A stretch of DNA of 64,000 nt from Streptomyces mashuensis. GTDB lineage: Bacteria; Actinomycetota; Actinomycetes; Streptomycetales; Streptomycetaceae. Location of the stretch: NCBI RefSeq assembly GCF_014654785.1, contig NZ_BNBD01000003.1, forward strand, positions 62,001-126,000, written 5' to 3'. The translations under genes were made by a program, and so were the position numbers. Position 1 is the stretch's first letter. Every line of letters starts with the position of its first letter. Positions 28,349-36,681 of the stretch are shown here, in pieces. Under the pieces are notes generated by a model. The model searched no databases. It was given only the letters and a program-made list of their open reading frames with translations, and was not told where the DNA came from.

Positions 28349-28426
28349 CTTCTGTCCCTGGGGTAGAGGACTTTCGTCCCGGAGCTATGGGTGCAATGGA
28401 CACCTATGTTCGAGGACGTGCACATC

Positions 28427-30202
28427 ATGGCCCCTGCTCCCGCTCCCCTACGCCTGCGCCCCGCGCAGGACGAGAGCATCCCCGAGACTTTTAGGCGCAA
28501 GAAGCGCGGCATCATCTACGTCCGCGTCTCCACCGCCAGGCCCGACATGATCAGCCCTGAGCTCCAGGTCGATGCTGGACTCAAGCTTGCGGCCGCAAAC
28601 GATGTCGAGCTGGTCATGGATCCGATCATGGACCTCGGCGAATCCGGCCGCGGCTTCGAAGATCGCGAGATCGGCCGGATCAAGGAGATGGCCAAGAACA
28701 AAGAGTTCGACGTGCTGATCCTATGGATCTGGTCGCGCTTCGGCCGGAACCTCAAGGAGTCCCTTCAGCACCTGGACGACCTGCTGGCGTACGGCATCGA
28801 GGTCAGGGCCGCGCACGAGGACTTCGACGGTAAGACGACGATCGGTCGTTTTGCTATCGCCCAGATGCTCAACATCGCCGAGCTGGAGTCCAACCAGAAG
28901 TCGGACATGTGGAAGGCGGCGATCGAGCGTCGGAAGATCCGGGGCCTTCCGCACGGCTCAGCGGCACGGGGCAAGTTTGGGTATTACCGCTGCGACACCT
29001 GCCCTCCGCCGGAGCGAGGCAAAGAGGTCGACAAGTGCCCGAAGTGCAAGGAAGGGGTTCTCAAGCTCGACCCCGTGACGGCGCCGATCTTGGCCAAGCT
29101 CTACCTGGACTACGTGGCCGGCGTCTCCGTGCGCAGCATGGTTTTGTGGTTGCGCAAGAAGAAGATCGTCAACTGGACCGGCCGTGAGATCGACGCGGGA
29201 GACCTCTACTCGATCTTGGATACCGGCTTCGGACTCGGCTACGTTCGGTACTCGCTGCCCGAAGAGATGTTCGTGGTGATCACCCGCGAGGACGGGTCCA
29301 CCAGGACCAAGCGGAAGAGCGCACACCGCGACGTCACCGCGTACTTGTACTACCGGGGCAAGCATCAGGCCGTCTTCGAGGACGAAGTCGAGTGTGAGCG
29401 CATTTGGGATGCGTACGTCGAAAGGCGCCTCAAGGGCAAGAGCAGCGACGACAAGGGTCACCAGCACGCGGCGAAGTACCAGGTCTCCGGCATGCTCACC
29501 TGCTCGGGATGCGGATTCTCCATGCACTCGATGCTGCGGGCGAAGAAGGTGCAGAGGCCATGGGTGGACGGGAAGCCGGACCCTCGCGACGTGCTCTTTC
29601 GGTGCACGCGTCAGATGAAGTTCAGGGACTGCCCTGGCGGAGGTGTGTACGTCACCCTCGAAACGGCGGAGCAGTCGGCCTTGGCGTTCCTCAACCGGCA
29701 GGCCGCCGGTGACCCGGCGGGGGCTGAGAGTCTGCCTGTGCGAATGGCCGAGATTCAAGCCAAGGGCAACACCGACGTCTCATACGAGTTGAAGCGGCTG
29801 GACGAGATCAAGGCTGCCCTGGCGGCGATTCGCCAGAAGGAGGACAAGCTCACGGACTCCGTGCTGGACGAGCTGATCAGCAAGGAGGCCGCTCGGCGGA
29901 GGCGCGCGGAGTACGAAACGCAGAAGAGCGCCCTCCGTGAGGAGAGCGCCCTTCTGGAGAAGAAGATCAAGGAGAGGCCGAAGATCATCGCCAGGCCGGA
30001 GGCGGCGGCAGTCGCCTCAGCGATGGAGGTGTACGCGGTAGCCGAGCCAGCGGATCAGCGGCTGGTCCTGCGGGCTTTGATTCGTGAGATACGGGTCCAC
30101 CGTGGTCGGAACCCGGAGACGAAGTGCACGGTGTGGCCGCTGTGGGTGGCGCCGCCATCGAAGCCGGCACTGGAGGCAAAGGATCTTGAGACGGCCGCCT
30201 AG
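28427..30202 (+). CDS. int: Large serine integrase
   Basis: The 591-residue recombinase has the catalytic Ser35 in IIYVRVSTARPD, a resolvase domain with DLGESGRG and ILWIWSRFGRNL, a recombinase domain, a zinc-ribbon domain with Cys in MLTCSGCGFSM and RDCPGGG, and a C-terminal coiled coil (about 430-530) typical of large serine integrases. It integrates phage DNA into the permease gene and, with a directionality factor, excises it. ATG 28427 has GAGGA ten bases upstream; GTG 28391 and ATG 28406 are alternatives. The stop TAG overlaps the stop of the convergent 35-residue gene. Confidence 0.96.
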   Translation: MAPAPAPLRLRPAQDESIPETFRRKKRGIIYVRVSTARPDMISPELQVDAGLKLAAANDVELVMDPIMDLGESGRGFEDREIGRIKEMAKNKEFDVLILWIWSRFGRNLKESLQHLDDLLAYGIEVRAAHEDFDGKTTIGRFAIAQMLNIAELESNQKSDMWKAAIERRKIRGLPHGSAARGKFGYYRCDTCPPPERGKEVDKCPKCKEGVLKLDPVTAPILAKLYLDYVAGVSVRSMVLWLRKKKIVNWTGREIDAGDLYSILDTGFGLGYVRYSLPEEMFVVITREDGSTRTKRKSAHRDVTAYLYYRGKHQAVFEDEVECERIWDAYVERRLKGKSSDDKGHQHAAKYQVSGMLTCSGCGFSMHSMLRAKKVQRPWVDGKPDPRDVLFRCTRQMKFRDCPGGGVYVTLETAEQSALAFLNRQAAGDPAGAESLPVRMAEIQAKGNTDVSYELKRLDEIKAALAAIRQKEDKLTDSVLDELISKEAARRRRAEYETQKSALREESALLEKKIKERPKIIARPEAAAVASAMEVYAVAEPADQRLVLRALIREIRVHRGRNPETKCTVWPLWVAPPSKPALEAKDLETAA

Positions 30203-30306
30203 TCGTCGGCGAGCTGGTCTGCGTACTTGATCGTCAGTTCTGCGATGGTTTGCCAGAAGTCGTCCAGGCAGTCTTCCTGGGTTCGGACGACGGTGCTGCG
30301 GTCCAT
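30199..30306 (-). CDS. 35-residue phage protein of unknown function
   Basis: The frame MDRSTVVRTQEDCLDDFW ... QLADD has AAGGA upstream of ATG 30306 and ends in a CTAG shared with the integrase stop. It is acidic, likely helical and cytoplasmic. It is the last gene of the leftward early module. A small basic or helical protein next to int could be a directionality factor, but this one is acidic and nothing identifies it as such. Confidence 0.55.
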   Translation of the reverse strand: MDRSTVVRTQEDCLDDFWQTIAELTIKYADQLADD

Positions 30307-30321
30307 TCGGGGCTTCCTTGT

Positions 30322-30349
30322 GGGGCCCTCTCCGTCCGGGGAGGGCCCC
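30322..30349 (+). terminator. Terminator downstream of the integrase gene
   Basis: GGGGCCCTCTCC pairs with GGGGAGGGCCCC around the loop GTCC (12 bp, one G-T pair), followed by TT. It should end the integrase transcript and may also stop leftward early transcription. Confidence 0.7.
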
Positions 30350-30411
30350 TTCGTCCTGTGTGGCGGGTGGTGCCCGGCTCCTCATCGGTCGGCTCAGGCC
30401 GGGGGATTAAT

Positions 30412-30657
30412 TCATTCGGGGAGGTCTTCCCCTTCGTCGGCGACGTCGGACGCCATCGCCATCTCCGCGGCCCAAAAGTCGCCGGCCATCTTCTGCGCGA
30501 GGCGGTGCGGCACTCCGTGGCCCTGGGCCTCCTGGTAGACGACGCCCGTCAGGCGTGCCGTCAGTACGGCGAGCACGCCGCGCTGTTCGAGGTGATCGCG
30601 CTGGAGGTCGTAGGCGAGGCCGTCGACGATCTGCTGGAAGGGGTCCTGCTCGGTCAT
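30412..30657 (-). CDS. 81-residue phage protein of unknown function
   Basis: MTEQDPFQQIVDGLAYDLQ starts at ATG 30657, three bases after the next gene upstream. The protein is helical and acidic at its end (DVADEGEDLPE). It has a coding-like composition and fits the tightly packed early operon. No family recognised. Confidence 0.7.
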   Translation of the reverse strand: MTEQDPFQQIVDGLAYDLQRDHLEQRGVLAVLTARLTGVVYQEAQGHGVPHRLAQKMAGDFWAAEMAMASDVADEGEDLPE

Positions 30658-30659
30658 GG

Positions 30660-30842
30660 TCAGCCCTCGTTTCCGGGTCGTACGGGCTCGACGACGTCCA
30701 GGAACTCACCGAGCATGATGCGGTGGATGGGGCCGCGGGTTTCATGCCGCAGGCAGGTCTCGACAGCAGCGATGACGGCTTCGAGTTCGTCGGAGTCGAG
30801 AGTGATCTGGACGAGGTCGTCGCCCAGGTAGGTCGCGTACAA
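30660..30842 (-). CDS. 60-residue phage protein of unknown function
   Basis: MYATYLGDDLVQITLDSDEL starts at TTG 30842 with AAGGAA upstream. It lies 15 bases after the polymerase gene. The mix of beta-prone start and helical middle (EAVIAAVETCLRHE) gives no family match. Confidence 0.65.
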   Translation of the reverse strand: MYATYLGDDLVQITLDSDELEAVIAAVETCLRHETRGPIHRIMLGEFLDVVEPVRPGNEG

Positions 30843-30857
30843 GCTGTTCCTTGTTCG

Positions 30858-32666
30858 TTAGTGCTTGGTGTCGCCGTTGTAGAGGTCGCCCCAGGACCTG
30901 CCGGCGATCTCAGCTTCGGCGGGGATGAGGAGCCCCTTGTAGGTGAACTCCATGAGCCGGGCCGTCTCGTAAGCCAGTTCCTCGGCTCGGTCTTCGGGGA
31001 ACGCGAAGAGGATTTCGTCGTGGATAGGGAGCTTGACCCACTTCGAGTAGCCGTGCCGGTCGAGCTCGATCATGGCGCGCGCTGTGATGTCTCGACAGGA
31101 CGACTGGATCCGGTAGTTCAAGGCCGAGTACGGTCTCGCTCGGTCGACGGGGAGCCTCCGGCCAGTCGCCGTCCATATGTAGCCGTGCCGGCGAGCATGG
31201 CGTTGCAGCTGTTCGGAGAACCGCTTGACCGCCGGGTAGGTCTCCTCGAAGCCGTGGATGACTTCCCGGGCCTTGGCGACGGTGATGCCGCAGGTCTCGG
31301 CGATGTTCTTGGGACCGCTGCCGTAGACGTAGGCGAAGTTCACCGTCTTGCCAATGCCACGGGGCACCCCGGAGGCGTCCGCCGTTATCTGGTGCAGGTC
31401 GAGGTCGTCCTGGAACGCCTTGAGCATGGTCTCGTCGCCGCTGTCGGCGGCGAGAAACCGCAGCTCCATGTTGCTGTAGTCGGTCGAAACGATCACGAAG
31501 CCCTCTTCCGCCTCGAAGGCCCCGCGCACGTACCCCGAGCCCTTGGGGAAGGTCTGGGCGGGGATGCTGCCGCTGATGCTCATGCGCGCAGTCCGGGCGC
31601 CGACGGTGTTCACGCTGGCGTGCACCTTGCCGTCGGGACCGATGCCGGCCAGCGCTCGGTCGAACCACGTCGCCCGCCACTTTGCGGACTTCTTGGCCTC
31701 CTTTACCGCGTGGGCCAGGGGGTGATCGATGGCGGTGAGGACGGCGTCGTCCATCGCGATGTTGCCCTTGGCGGTCTTCTTCGTCAGCCGCACACCGAGG
31801 TTGGTGAACGCCTCGACGAGCTGACGGTTGGAGCCCACGTTCTCGACCCCGTACGTCCGCGCCGTCGCCTCGGCGTCGCGCTGGGCCTCGGTCAGCTCGG
31901 CGGCCCGGTTCTCGACATAGGCCCGGTTGACCGGCAGGCCGTTACGCTCGTACTTGGCGGCGATGTGTGCCGTGCGGTGCTCCCACGAGATCAGCCCCTT
32001 CCGCCGTGACCGCTCCGGCACCTTCGGCATGAGGACCTTGAAGAGCCGGGCGGCCAAGACGGGATCCATGCCGGCGTAGAGGTTGAAACCGTGGTGCTTG
32101 AGCGGCACCGCCCGCCACACCTCGTCCTTCTTGACCTTCAGCTCACGGGCGATGACGTTCATCGAGGACTTGACCTCGTCGGCGACCCTGGGGCACAGGT
32201 AGTGCCGCGTGAGCTCTACGAGTTTGTGCCCAGGTCCCCCGTCGGCGACCGTCCGTGGATCGGCCAGGTGGGCGATCAACTTCGTGTCCCAGGAGCGCGG
32301 AGCCAGCTCCTCCATGGCGATGCCGAGACACTGCTCGACCACGTGGAGGTCGAAGGACGCGTTGTGGGCGACAAGGCGCTCGGCCGTCCGGAGCGCCCAC
32401 CGAGCCGCTTCGGCGAAGTGCCCCTCAGGCCCGTCACTTTCGACCGGTAGGACGTAGGATTCGTGCTCGGTTCCGAACTGCGCGAGGCGCAGGTGGAACG
32501 CGCCGGCACTCGCCTGCCACCAGTCGAGCCCGGTGGTCTCGGTGTCCCAGGCGATGAGCGCTCGGTGGTCCTTGATGAACCGCCGGAAGGCCGGGAGGTC
32601 TTCCGGTGTCTCCACGACGTGGATGCGCACCGGTTCGTGCTTGATCTTGTAGTCGATGAGCCGCAA
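30858..32666 (-). CDS. Phage family A DNA polymerase
   Basis: The 602-residue enzyme has a 3'-5' exonuclease domain with intact AWDTETTGLDWW and a polymerase domain with motif A STDYSNMELR, motif B RGIGKTVNFAYVYG and motif C IHDEILF. There is no 5' nuclease domain. It should replicate phage DNA with the primase and helicase encoded upstream. The start is TTG 32666 with AAGGGA upstream. A stoperator-like site lies 69 bases before it. L5-like phages carry a polymerase of the same kind just beyond int. Confidence 0.95.
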   Translation of the reverse strand: MRLIDYKIKHEPVRIHVVETPEDLPAFRRFIKDHRALIAWDTETTGLDWWQASAGAFHLRLAQFGTEHESYVLPVESDGPEGHFAEAARWALRTAERLVAHNASFDLHVVEQCLGIAMEELAPRSWDTKLIAHLADPRTVADGGPGHKLVELTRHYLCPRVADEVKSSMNVIARELKVKKDEVWRAVPLKHHGFNLYAGMDPVLAARLFKVLMPKVPERSRRKGLISWEHRTAHIAAKYERNGLPVNRAYVENRAAELTEAQRDAEATARTYGVENVGSNRQLVEAFTNLGVRLTKKTAKGNIAMDDAVLTAIDHPLAHAVKEAKKSAKWRATWFDRALAGIGPDGKVHASVNTVGARTARMSISGSIPAQTFPKGSGYVRGAFEAEEGFVIVSTDYSNMELRFLAADSGDETMLKAFQDDLDLHQITADASGVPRGIGKTVNFAYVYGSGPKNIAETCGITVAKAREVIHGFEETYPAVKRFSEQLQRHARRHGYIWTATGRRLPVDRARPYSALNYRIQSSCRDITARAMIELDRHGYSKWVKLPIHDEILFAFPEDRAEELAYETARLMEFTYKGLLIPAEAEIAGRSWGDLYNGDTKH

Positions 32667-32734
32667 GGCTTGTTCCCTTTGTTCTTACTCGGCCCTGCGG
32701 GCGGGGAGGGGGCGGCGGTCCCACCCCCTCCGCG

Positions 32735-32754
32735 GGTTACCGGTCAAGTTTGAG
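32735..32754 (-). promoter_or_regulatory. Stoperator-like site 1
   Basis: Plus-strand text GGTTACCGGTCAAGTTTGAG. The core GTTACCGGTCAAG differs from the Bxb1 stoperator GTTACGWDTCAAG (from memory) at two positions. It lies between the 174-residue protein gene and the polymerase gene, next to a GGCTGA/TCAGCC hairpin at 32755-32771. Confidence 0.72.
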
Positions 32755-32765
32755 GGCTGAAAAAA

Positions 32766-33290
32766 TCAGCCTTTGACCTCAAAGAGCCCGGACTTCTTGT
32801 TGAGCCAGCTCGGCTCGCACTTGTCCGATTCATCGCGGGAGTTGCAGAAGTACGCCTGCCACGTGCCCTTGGCTACATGGGTGCGGCCGTGCGGGCAGTC
32901 GGTTACGCCCTGGTGCTCGGCGTCGCTCTTGGGCTGCACCTTGCCGCCCTCGAAGCGCTTCGGGGTCGGCTTGGCCGCGGAGCCCTTGAACTGCTGGCGG
33001 GTGTACTCGGCCGCGTTCGTCGCGAGGTCGATGACGCCGTGCTGCCGGAGCGCGTGCATCAACTCGACGGCGCGGCGAGCGGTTTCGTCGGCGGTGCCGC
33101 CGTAGATGGTCGGCGTGATCCACTCGCCATCGAAGGAGGCGCTGGCCTTGAAGGTGAGGCCGATCTTGTAGGGGTTCATCGCGGTGGGGATCACGCGCGT
33201 CTCCTCGGATGCGTTGACTGCCGGGGTCTTCGTCGGAGGCTCGGCCGTCGGCTCGTCCCAGGGGCTGACGTCGGCGAAGGGGTCGTTCAT
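32766..33290 (-). CDS. 174-residue phage protein with possible zinc site
   Basis: MNDPFADVSPWDEP starts at ATG 33290, which overlaps the stop of the gene upstream (ATGA). The C-terminal third has TDCPHGRTHVAKGTW and AYFCNSRDESDKCEPSW, a His/Cys set that could bind zinc. The place between the sigma-like protein and the polymerase suggests a replication or single-strand-DNA role, but this is a guess. Function unknown. Confidence 0.72.
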   Translation of the reverse strand: MNDPFADVSPWDEPTAEPPTKTPAVNASEETRVIPTAMNPYKIGLTFKASASFDGEWITPTIYGGTADETARRAVELMHALRQHGVIDLATNAAEYTRQQFKGSAAKPTPKRFEGGKVQPKSDAEHQGVTDCPHGRTHVAKGTWQAYFCNSRDESDKCEPSWLNKKSGLFEVKG

Positions 33291-33856
33291 TCGGTGTTCT
33301 TTCGCGTGCGGATGTGGCGGTTCATGGCTTGTGTGAGGGCGTCGACGGCTCTGTTGGCGGCCTTGCGTTCGGCCTCGTCCCTGGGGGGCAGGCCGTAGAC
33401 GTAGACCCTCATGGCGAGGTCCTGGTACCGCAGGGACAGCTTCTTGAGGCCGGCCGTCGCGTCGATGCGGGCGCTGACGAGGTTGTCGGAGACCTTGCAC
33501 CGGAGGAGGTCGTCCCGCTTGCCCAACATGCCCGCCAGCTCGTCGTCGGTGTAGAGGAACGAGCGGAGCGCGGCGCGGGCCTCGTCGGGGGTGTAGAAGT
33601 AGGTGTCGTCCATCAGGTCGTAGTGGGCGCGCTCTCGCGAGGCGTACCTCACCCCGGCCGTCCAGAAGATCTTGCGGAGCAGGGCTTCGTCGCCGTAGGC
33701 CGACTCGATGTGCCTGCGCTCTTCGAGGGCGTGGACGAGGATTTCCTGCTTGACGTCGTCGGCTTCGACGACGCACCACTTCTCGGCGATCTGGTGGGCG
33801 ACCCGGCCGGCGAGGTCGGCGAGGTAGCCCCAGTCCAGTTCGACGTCAGGCTGCAT
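33287..33856 (-). CDS. Sigma-factor-like phage protein
   Basis: The 189-residue protein has a region reminiscent of sigma region 2 (VEADDVKQEILVHALEERRHI and FWTAGVRYASRE) and a helical C-terminus (AANRAVDALTQAMNRHIRT) like region 4. It might redirect host RNA polymerase or act as a DNA-binding regulator. The likeness is weak and by eye only. It overlaps the metallophosphoesterase gene by 11 bases and the next gene by four. Confidence 0.6.
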   Translation of the reverse strand: MQPDVELDWGYLADLAGRVAHQIAEKWCVVEADDVKQEILVHALEERRHIESAYGDEALLRKIFWTAGVRYASRERAHYDLMDDTYFYTPDEARAALRSFLYTDDELAGMLGKRDDLLRCKVSDNLVSARIDATAGLKKLSLRYQDLAMRVYVYGLPPRDEAERKAANRAVDALTQAMNRHIRTRKNTE

Positions 33857-34628
33857 CGGCGCCCCCCGGAAGGTACTGGTACCCGCCGTAGGTGAACTGG
33901 TTCTGCTCGTCCAGGTAGACGACCTCGGGCTTGAAGTGGTCTCCGGAGAAGTGCAGGACGCCAAATGCCTTCTGCCAGTTGCCGGGCGCGCCCTTGAGGT
34001 AATCGGCGCAGTCCTCCCGCATGACGTTGCCGACTTCGACGCCCCAGACGGTTCTGGGGCTGCCGATTCCGGTGGTCCACGGGATGGCTGCCGCGCGGTG
34101 AGTGTGGCCCATGACGACGGACTTGCCCCAGCGCTTCGCGGCTCCGAGGGCCGTGGCGCCGGCGTCCTGGCGAAGGCCGATGCGTCCGAGGTGGCCGTGG
34201 GTGGTGATCACGTCGGGGCCGACCTCGTAGAAGTCGGGGAGCCGCCGCACCTCGTGCTCGGCGAAGCGGAGCAGGTTCTCCATGCGGAAGTGGTCGGAGG
34301 CACCGAGACCGGGGGCACGGGACTCCAGATACTTCCGCGGTCGGAGGTCGTGGTTGCCCTCGTGGAATCCGAAGGGGCCGTCGAAGACGTCGCGGACCGG
34401 GACGATGAAGTTCCTGCGGAGGTCGTCTGCCTCCTGCTCGACGCTGCCCTCGTACTCGGCCCGGCTGCCGGCGGACCAGCGGCTGGGGGCCTCGAAGTCG
34501 CAGGCGTCTCCGATCTGGATGACCTCGTCGGGCTCGACGTCGGCGATGAACGCCACGATGGCGTCGAGGGCCTGCTGGTCGTGCTTGGGCGCCTGGATGT
34601 CGGGCACCACCACCACGGTTCTATCCAT
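33846..34628 (-). CDS. Phage metallophosphoesterase
   Basis: The 260-residue protein carries the calcineurin-like set: DIQAPKHD, IGDACDFE, HEGNHDLRPR, TTHGHLG and GHTHRAAA. It should hydrolyse phosphoesters with two metal ions in the cytoplasm. Similar genes sit in the replication module of many actinophages; the substrate is unknown. It overlaps its neighbours by 8 and 11 bases. Confidence 0.9.
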   Translation of the reverse strand: MDRTVVVVPDIQAPKHDQQALDAIVAFIADVEPDEVIQIGDACDFEAPSRWSAGSRAEYEGSVEQEADDLRRNFIVPVRDVFDGPFGFHEGNHDLRPRKYLESRAPGLGASDHFRMENLLRFAEHEVRRLPDFYEVGPDVITTHGHLGRIGLRQDAGATALGAAKRWGKSVVMGHTHRAAAIPWTTGIGSPRTVWGVEVGNVMREDCADYLKGAPGNWQKAFGVLHFSGDHFKPEVVYLDEQNQFTYGGYQYLPGGADAA

Positions 34629-35211
34629 TGCGCTGCTCCTCCAGGGCGATCTTGTGGTCCAGGTACCAGCGGGCCTTCTTGAGGTCCTGGAGGCTGGGGG
34701 TGTCCGGCTTGAGGCCGTAGCGCCAGAGGTACTTGACGACGTTGCCGAGCAGGAAGTCGAGGTGCTGGGTCACCTGGATGCACTCGATGCCGGAGGGGTG
34801 CGAGGTGTAGTGGTCGGGGCGGTTGACGTGGTCGGTCGGAGGTGTGGTGACGGCTGCCTGCATGAGGGCTTGGTCCTTCGGGGGGGCGGGGACGTGGGGC
34901 AGGCCGGCTGTCTCGCGCAGCAGGCGTTCGCCCGGAGAACGGCGGGAGGTCGGGGCGCCGACCGCGGCTTCGACGGCCGCCGGGGGGCGGTCGGCGGGCG
35001 GGCGTTCGATCAGCTCCAGCTCGCCTCCGGCGAAGCAGAGCTGCGCGCCTCCGTCGTCGAGTTCGACGTCGTACGGGTAGGGCTGGCTTTCGGGGGCGTA
35101 GGTCGCGACGACCTGACCGGTCCGGTTCTTGCTCAGCTCGGCTATCGGGTTGGGCGGGTCGGTCGCCTCGGGGGGTAGAACGCGGACCCGGTCGCCTACC
35201 TCAAAGATCAA
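34621..35211 (-). CDS. DUF3310 protein with N-terminal SH3-like region
   Basis: The 196-residue product has an N-terminal beta-rich part (FEVGDRVRVLPPEATDPP) and a C-terminal DUF3310/SaV-like domain: VNRPDHYTSHPSGIECIQV and LLGNVVKYLWRYGLK. Relatives are phage proteins linked to nucleotide metabolism. The start is TTG 35211, overlapping the stop of the primase gene as TTGA. Confidence 0.85.
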   Translation of the reverse strand: MIFEVGDRVRVLPPEATDPPNPIAELSKNRTGQVVATYAPESQPYPYDVELDDGGAQLCFAGGELELIERPPADRPPAAVEAAVGAPTSRRSPGERLLRETAGLPHVPAPPKDQALMQAAVTTPPTDHVNRPDHYTSHPSGIECIQVTQHLDFLLGNVVKYLWRYGLKPDTPSLQDLKKARWYLDHKIALEEQRNG

Positions 35212-35888
35212 ACGCCGACCCTTTCTCGGAATGCTGCTGTGCCGCGCTGGTTGATGAACTTGTTGACGTCGAGGCCGTCGGGCATCGCGCAGGGGATGCC
35301 GTTCTCCAGGATTTCGGACATCTTGTCGGCGAAGTTACGGCCGGCCTCGTCGCCGTCGCCGAGCACGAAGGTCTTGTCGAATCCCTTGAAGGCGGGGGTG
35401 AAGTGTTCCTTCCAGGCGCTCACCCCGGGCACTCCGGCTGCCGGGAGTCCGGCCAGTTCACTGGACATGGCATCCAACTCTCCCTCCGTAAGGCCGACAT
35501 GTGGGCTGGGGTTGATGAGGGCGGCCGTGTTGAACAGCCGGGGCGGGTCTCCGGGAAGGCCCAGGTACTTGCCGTGCCCCTCGTGCACTTCCTTCTCGCG
35601 CCACTGGCCGTCGGGCTCCTTGGTGCACGCGTCGGTGATGCAGCGGAAGCGGATCGTTGCCACGCTGTGGATCCCGCCGGCCGGGCGGAGGTAGGGAATC
35701 GCCAGGCGGCCGGCATAGCGCTCATGGCCGGTGGCTGCCGAAGCGACGTAGCCCAGCTTGAAGCGGCTGGCCACCTCCCCCAAACCGCGGTGGTCGACGT
35801 ACTCCTGGGCGGGGCTGCCGGGGAACGCTTCCGCGTACCGCTTCGCCGCCTCGACCAAATCGCTCTGACGCGAGGTCGATTGACTCAC
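35208..35888 (-). CDS. Phage DNA primase, TOPRIM part
   Basis: The 226-residue protein begins in the linker typical of DnaG-like phage primases (EYVDHRGLGEVASRFKLGYV) and contains the TOPRIM acidic motifs TEGELDAMS and VLGDGDEAGR. It lacks the zinc domain, which is encoded by the overlapping gene upstream in another frame. GTG 35888 has GAAGGA upstream, so it can be made as a separate chain. Confidence 0.88.
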   Translation of the reverse strand: MSQSTSRQSDLVEAAKRYAEAFPGSPAQEYVDHRGLGEVASRFKLGYVASAATGHERYAGRLAIPYLRPAGGIHSVATIRFRCITDACTKEPDGQWREKEVHEGHGKYLGLPGDPPRLFNTAALINPSPHVGLTEGELDAMSSELAGLPAAGVPGVSAWKEHFTPAFKGFDKTFVLGDGDEAGRNFADKMSEILENGIPCAMPDGLDVNKFINQRGTAAFRERVGV

Positions 35889-36108
35889 GAAAGCTCAGTC
35901 CTTCTTCTCGCTGTATGACGTCCCACGAGTCCTCGGTGAGGGCACAGGCAAAGCAGTGCCACTTTCCCTTGGCCGTGTTGACGGCGGCGCTCGGGTTGGT
36001 TTCCGTGTGGATCGGGCAGAGGATCTTCTGCCAGCCTTCGGCGGCCCTGAGCGTGATGTGCGGGTAGTAGTGCTGGAAGACGTCAGCTATCGCGGGCTTC
36101 GCGCGCAT
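35722..36108 (-). CDS. Phage primase zinc-finger (CHC2) protein
   Basis: The 128-residue product starts MRAKPAIADVFQHYY at ATG 36108 and carries the CHC2 zinc finger CPIHTETNPSAAV ... WHCFAC. Residues up to about LSFRESIDLASERFG look like a primase; the last 40 or so, which overlap the TOPRIM gene in another frame, look like out-of-frame read-through. The pair together makes a complete primase. Confidence 0.82.
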   Translation of the reverse strand: MRAKPAIADVFQHYYPHITLRAAEGWQKILCPIHTETNPSAAVNTAKGKWHCFACALTEDSWDVIQREEGLSFRESIDLASERFGRGGEAVRGSVPRQPRPGVRRPPRFGGGGQPLQAGLRRFGSHRP

Positions 36109-36238
36109 CCTCGCCGGCCTTGCGGACTGTGACGGGGAATTCGTAGCGGCGGTGGGAGGAGACCCAGCTTTGGTGGTTCCCGCGCCACTCGCGGGACCGG
36201 AGGACAGTCGCCTTGACGTGGCCATTGTTCTCGATCAC
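36083..36238 (-). CDS. 51-residue phage protein of unknown function
   Basis: The frame begins at GTG 36238, overlapping the upstream stop as GTGA, and reads MIENNGHVKATVLRSREW ... AREARDS. It overlaps the primase zinc-finger gene by 26 bases. It is basic and could bind nucleic acid. No family recognised; the tight packing supports that it is real. Confidence 0.55.
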   Translation of the reverse strand: MIENNGHVKATVLRSREWRGNHQSWVSSHRRYEFPVTVRKAGEDAREARDS

Positions 36239-36663
36239 TTGCTGTTCTTCCGTATGTCTCGTTCGACCTGGAGTTGGCGCTTCAGGTCGTAGTTCTCTTT
36301 CAGGAGCTTGACGAGTCGCCAAGCAGGAAGGACTGAGTAGGCGTACTTGGCTTGCTTCATACGGGCCTTGATGACGACGGCGCCGTTTTCGGCATTGGGG
36401 TGCGCCTTGATCTCGCGCTCCAGCTCCTTCATGAAGCCGGCGAGGTCGAAGCGCTGAACGTTCTTCAGCTCCCACACCCATGCGACCGGGCCCATGCGGA
36501 TGTCGCCCCGGTCGTTGACGCCGTAGACGGAGCCGTGTCGCTCGATGTGCGCGGCGACTTCCGGGAATTCGGCGAACTCGACGAGCAGTTCGTCCACGAA
36601 CTCTCGCTCGAAGCGGTAGCCCTTTGCTTTATTCTTTGACCCTGCGCTTTTGATAATACCCAC
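36235..36663 (-). CDS. Phage Holliday-junction-resolvase-like nuclease
   Basis: GSKNKAKGYRFEREFVDELL, followed by VNDRGDIRMG and WVWELKN, gives the E ... D ... ExK arrangement of PD-(D/E)XK resolvases. It would process branched phage DNA. The start is unsure: GTG 36663 has no proper spacing to a ribosome binding site, while AAGG (36664-36667) sits six bases before an ATT codon. A promoter-like TTGACC-17-TATTAT overlaps this start region. Confidence 0.72.
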   Translation of the reverse strand: MGIIKSAGSKNKAKGYRFEREFVDELLVEFAEFPEVAAHIERHGSVYGVNDRGDIRMGPVAWVWELKNVQRFDLAGFMKELEREIKAHPNAENGAVVIKARMKQAKYAYSVLPAWRLVKLLKENYDLKRQLQVERDIRKNSK

Positions 36664-36681
36664 CCTTGAGTTACCGGTCAA
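36653..36681 (-). promoter_or_regulatory. Promoter-like sequence overlapping a stoperator
   Basis: On the minus strand TTGACC (36681-36676), a 17-base spacer and TATTAT (36658-36653) form the best sigma70-type promoter in the early arm. Its start point near 36646 would fall inside the resolvase frame. Confidence 0.5.

Noticed and set aside
32755..32771. GGCTGA/TCAGCC hairpin as a strong terminator
   Set aside because: Its T-run lies in the loop, not after the stem, and it overlaps the stop codon of the 174-residue gene; termination would be weak.
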